Below, piece after piece: positions 60,612 through 64,000 of a stretch of 64,000 nucleotides of DNA. The notes beneath the pieces were generated by a model that was given only the letters and a program-made list of their open reading frames with translations, was not told the DNA's origin and did not search any database. The stretch comes from Adiantum capillus-veneris (taxonomy: Eukaryota > Streptophyta > Polypodiopsida > Polypodiales > Pteridaceae). Made by a program: the position numbers and the translations under genes. The stretch lies in contig CM043963.1 in assembly GCA_014529385.2 (NCBI GenBank), forward strand, positions 97,230,412 through 97,294,411. Direction: 5' to 3'. Each line of letters opens with the position of its first letter. Within the stretch, counting starts at the first letter, position 1.

Positions 60612-61636
60612 ACTCAGATCACTCCGTCTACACGAAGAATTTCGGAGATGGGAAATTCATCATCCTAATGTTGTATGTTGATGACATGTTGATTGCAAGT
60701 GCTAACATGCAGGACATCAAAGACCTAAAAGAGGAGCTGTCTAAATCTTTTTCAATGAAAGATTTAGGTGCTGCAAAGAGGATACTTGGTATGAAAATAT
60801 CAAGGGACAGGACGAAGAAGACAATAAAGCTATCTCAAGCAGATTACATCAAGAAGGTACTAGAAAGGTTTGCAATGCAAAATGCAAAACCAGTTTCTAC
60901 ACCTTTGGCTAGTCATTTTAAACTAATGAAGGATATGTGTCCAAAGACACAAGAGGAGATAGCCTATATGTCTAAAGTTCCATATGATGCAGCGGTAGGT
61001 TCTCTTATGTATGCTATGGTCTGGACAAGGCTAGACATTGCACATGCAGTCGGAGTTGTGAGTAGGTTCATGGAAAACCCAAGTAAAGAGCATTGGCAAG
61101 CTGTGAAGTGGATACTTAGGTATCTAAAAGGGACAACAACAAATGCTTTGTATTTTGGAGGAACTGATATTTTTCTAGAAGGGTATGCTAATGCAGATAT
61201 GGCAGGTGACAAAGATACTCGAAGGAGCACTACTGGCTATGTGTTCACGATTGGTGGCACCGCTGTAAGCTGGGCTTCAAAGCTGCAGAAAGTGGTCTCA
61301 CTTTCTACCACGAAAGCAGAGTATGTAGCAATGACGAAGGCAAGCAAAGAAATTCTGTGTCTTCATAGATTCTTAAAAGAGCTTGGATTCAAACAAGACA
61401 ATTGTGTCTTGTACAGTGATAGCCAAAGCGCTATCCATCTTGCGAAGAACTCAGCCTTTCATTCAAGGACAAAGCATATTGAGGTGAGATATCACTTCAT
61501 ACGCACTCTTTTGGAAGAGGGACAGCTAAAGCTAGGAAAGGTGCATATAAGTGAAAATCCTGCAGACATGTTTACAAAGGTGGTCAATAAGGAGAAGTTG
61601 AGCTTTTGCTCATCTTCAATCGGCATTCAAGGATAA
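60539..61636 (+). CDS. copia C2 reverse transcriptase C-terminus and RNase H (365-aa ORF)
   Basis: Retrotransposon polyprotein remnant. The first ATG lies within the 5' LTR, so residues 1-24 are LTR-derived. From 60612 the copia sequence starts inside the RT with NSDHSVYTK, then LMLYVDDMLIAS (catalytic YVDD intact), MKDLGAAKRILGM, and RNase H with GSLMYAM, PSKEHWQAVKWILRYLKGT, GYANADMAGD (catalytic D), STTKAEYVAM and LYSDSQSAIHLAKN, ending with HIEVRYHFIR and NPADMFTK. No stop or frameshift in this part. Gag, protease, integrase, the N-terminal RT and the primer site are absent, so it cannot act alone. Confidence 0.9.
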   Translation: MCEICLSPLINLLNYLFSYVLFPSNSDHSVYTKNFGDGKFIILMLYVDDMLIASANMQDIKDLKEELSKSFSMKDLGAAKRILGMKISRDRTKKTIKLSQADYIKKVLERFAMQNAKPVSTPLASHFKLMKDMCPKTQEEIAYMSKVPYDAAVGSLMYAMVWTRLDIAHAVGVVSRFMENPSKEHWQAVKWILRYLKGTTTNALYFGGTDIFLEGYANADMAGDKDTRRSTTGYVFTIGGTAVSWASKLQKVVSLSTTKAEYVAMTKASKEILCLHRFLKELGFKQDNCVLYSDSQSAIHLAKNSAFHSRTKHIEVRYHFIRTLLEEGQLKLGKVHISENPADMFTKVVNKEKLSFCSSSIGIQG

Positions 61637-61698
61637 GAAGCCAGAACAGAAAGCAGTCTCACAGGTTTGGTTTGGAGATCAGTCTCCAAGTGGGAGAT

Positions 61699-62511
61699 TG
61701 TTAAGTATGGAGCCTGATTTATCCTTGTAATTTTCTGTGGTAAAAGCGCACATTTGTAAGGCCCCCAGTATGAGGAGAAGCCATCGTGCGTGAAGGAAAA
61801 TCACTCGTCGGAAACCAAAATTTTCACAGCCAAAAATCAGGGGCAACTTTAGGGGCCTCGGGGGCAGAAGCCCCCGATACTTTTTTTTTCCCCTCGCCGG
61901 AATATTCCTTTTTGTTGGAATTTTATGACCGGACAGCGGCCGAAAAGTGGTCGGAAAACAACCGTCGGTTGGTCGGTGGCCGGTAGTCAATGGCCGGTAG
62001 CCGGTGGTCGGAAGTCAATGGCCGGTGGCCGGTGGCCGAATTCAATGGTCGGTGGCCGAATTCAAAAGCGGACTTGTCTTCTCAAGGGCGGCCACACACG
62101 GGTGGATTGGAGGGTCCGATTTGGACTTATTCACACAAGGGCGGCTACACATGGCTGCCTCTCATGAGAGAGGACAGCCCTTTTGGCCTATAAAAGGAGG
62201 CCATTTCTACACACATTTCATATAGTGTGTGAAGTTGATGCAACAAGGTGAGTGTGAGGTGGTGAGAGTGAAGCAAGGTGGGAGCTCCATTAAGGGTATA
62301 ATCCCTTTGTAAACTACTTCTTATTTTGAAGTACTAAAGCCATTGAGTGGCTGCTTTCTCGTGGACGTAGCCCACATTGGGTGAACCACGTATATCGTGT
62401 GTACTCTCTCTCTCTCTCTCTCTACTCTATAATCTCGTGTGTGTGAAATTTGTCTCTCTCCATTAAGTAATCTACTCAATTATCTATTTAGCTACGTCTT
62501 ATTTCCTAACA
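61699..62511 (+). mobile_element. 3' LTR of copia element C2 (813 bp)
   Basis: Preceded by the purine tract CCAAGTGGGAGAT, followed by ATAGT (62512-62516), matching the 5' flank. It has an extra copy of the TCAATGG(T/C)CGGTGGCCGAAT unit near 62042 and a shorter TC tract than the 5' LTR. Confidence 0.95.
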
Positions 62512-64000
62512 ATAGTCTTTGGAGAAGAAGCAAAGGAGGGAAGTGCTGCCCGATTCTCGTCTTGAGAACTCCATTGGATCAGAAATTCGAGTGGATTTCA
62601 TCCCCTAATCACGGTAATATCGATTTAATTTATGCTTTGCTGCAAATTTCTTCATCATTCTCTTAATTCCTCATCTATTATGCTTAATCATAGCTATATT
62701 TCTCAATAGCTGCTCTCTAATTCTCCATATCATTATTCTATTACATAATCATCATCCAATAGTTAATTATGCAAGCCATTAGCCTCTCCTAATCATAGAT
62801 TAATGCATGATTAGTAAGCAAAATTCTCCCGCTAGTCATCACAGTAAATAATTGTCAAGTTGGTAATGATGTGGATTTGGTCAATCTCACCCTATTACCA
62901 CACAATATTTGAGTAACTAAATTAGATTCAATATGTTCAAAGATTAGGAAGTAATTAAGGAAAATTAATCCGTCATTAATCCACCAAGAAGGGAATTTCC
63001 TCTCACCTATGCATACAGTAATTCTGCATCTATTTGCATTAGGAAGGTGATTGAGCATGTATAATTCACCTCTCTAGTAATTTAGTTGGTAAAAATCTGA
63101 TATTCCTAATTACCTAGGCCAAGTAATTAATTTTAGATCCAGTTCCCATAGAACAAGTAAGGTACTATCCATAAATTACTATGTCTTGAAGGAAATCTAA
63201 CCCTCGTATAAAAGGAACTGTTCAGTGATTCTAATCTGTCATCTTGATTGTTATGGTACTCTCGGACATTAGTTCTTTTCTCCAAGTTTAACAATTAAGT
63301 AGTGAGTATAAAATAGCCCCGGTAAAGAGAACTCGCTTCGGTGGTGCCCACGACCGCGAGGCGGGAACAAGCAACGTGAATGGGAAAGGAAAAGCTCCCA
63401 TGGACGACCAAGTACCGGCCATCTCACGGGCCAATGACGAGGAAATGGAGGAGGTAGGTCACATTTTAAATTCAAGTTGTTTAATTTAACATTTCATACG
63501 ATAAGTTAGGAAAGAACATATCCCTAAACATGTTGGAGAAATCCGACAGAAACCTCGGCATTTGAATTGAAGTGTATATTAAATTCTAAGTAGGAAAGAA
63601 GTGGTTGATGGATATACTGTTTGAAATAGGAAAGAATGTCTGCTAGGGAAAATTTAGCTCGGCATGTTCATTTCTATTTCCAATGTTGATACTAGTTCGA
63701 ACCCCCTCCTGATCACAGGGGGCAGAGTTCCTGGTTAAGGGCTCTTGAATCCACGACTGCTGGTTAAGCGGTGGATACCCACGACTTGCTTTCTATGTGG
63801 TGGGAACCCACGTCTTGCTTTCTATGCGGTGGGAATGTCCACATCGTGCTTTCTATGCGGTGGACATACCTAGTTGTATGGGCAACTAGGCGATAATGGG
63901 AGGAGTAAACTCTCGCTGGACGAGGGATGTTGTACCTCCAGAGCATTGGAATTTTAATGAATAAGTTTGAGTAGAATTTTTACTAGAATTACCGTCTTGG
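62512..64000. other. no gene recognised
   Basis: AT-rich sequence. One open frame at 63301-63489 (plus) has GKGKAPMDDQVPAISRANDE and a GAG|GTAGGT donor-like word at 63453, perhaps a coding or element fragment. A short tandem repeat lies at 63767-63867. Confidence 0.4.
63767..63867 (+). repeat. minisatellite, ~27-30-bp unit, three copies
   Basis: CTTGCTTTCTATG(T/C)GGTGG is repeated three times with CCCACG or CCACATCG between copies. Confidence 0.85.

Overview
The window is nuclear DNA of a land plant with a large, repeat-rich genome. The evidence is one spliced auxin-influx-carrier gene, plant Ty3/gypsy chromovirus, Athila/Tat-like and Ty1/copia retrotransposons, two kinds of LINE, and very many (GA)n, (GT)n and poly(C/G) tracts. 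Nothing fixes the taxon. The long introns, the density of old nested LTR elements and one LINE with a GVKQGCPLSPTLFGL reverse-transcriptase block make a fern or gymnosperm as plausible as a flowering plant, but that is a guess. No bacterial operon, CRISPR array or rRNA gene is visible.

Host-gene content. The only gene that looks functional is an AUX1/LAX auxin influx carrier on the minus strand (23904-28595). Eight coding exons with GT-AG junctions and matching phases assemble into about 474 residues, close to the usual family length. Two decayed gene copies are also present: an intronless RanBP1-like processed pseudogene (8349-8970, minus) and an FCP1/NIF-like HAD-phosphatase fragment (31781-32196, plus), which ends at a gypsy LTR. 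Both are hidden by frameshifts or lost active-site residues.

Repeat layout, left to right. 1-2223: a decayed retroelement tail ending in a polypurine tract and an LTR start. 2224-6305: two ~2 kb LTRs of one family (ends TGTCG...CGACA) facing each other, forming a ~4 kb inverted repeat. 6306-7800: internal remnant of that family. 8349-8970: RanBP1 pseudogene. 9472-10896: LINE. 12300-15669: another member of the same family with 5' LTR, primer site, a short ORF and the start of the 3' LTR. 17378-17648: a MITE. 18540-20147: a second LINE, adjoining a third LTR of the family (20156-22153). 23760-30200: AUX/LAX gene and its simple-repeat-rich upstream region. 30500-31441: copia-like LTR and leader. 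32197-36530: minus-strand chromovirus with a large RT/RNase H deletion and a second MITE of the same family. 37766-43004: plus-strand relative with a 720-residue gag-protease-RT ORF. 43005-46059: minus-strand Athila/Tat-like element containing a 285-bp tandem array. 49280-52800: more LTR fragments. 53901-58479: copia element with both LTRs, inserted in an older acidic ORF. 59815-62511: internally deleted copia element with two ~800-bp LTRs and a perfect ATAGT target duplication. 62512-64000: no recognised gene.

The most unusual observations are five tandem 41-bp units in AUX/LAX intron 1 that each reproduce a consensus 5' splice site, the tandem array carrying a palindrome every ~285 bp, the MITE family with 8-bp duplications, and the head-to-head LTR palindrome. 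All coordinates were read by eye; no alignment or database search was run.
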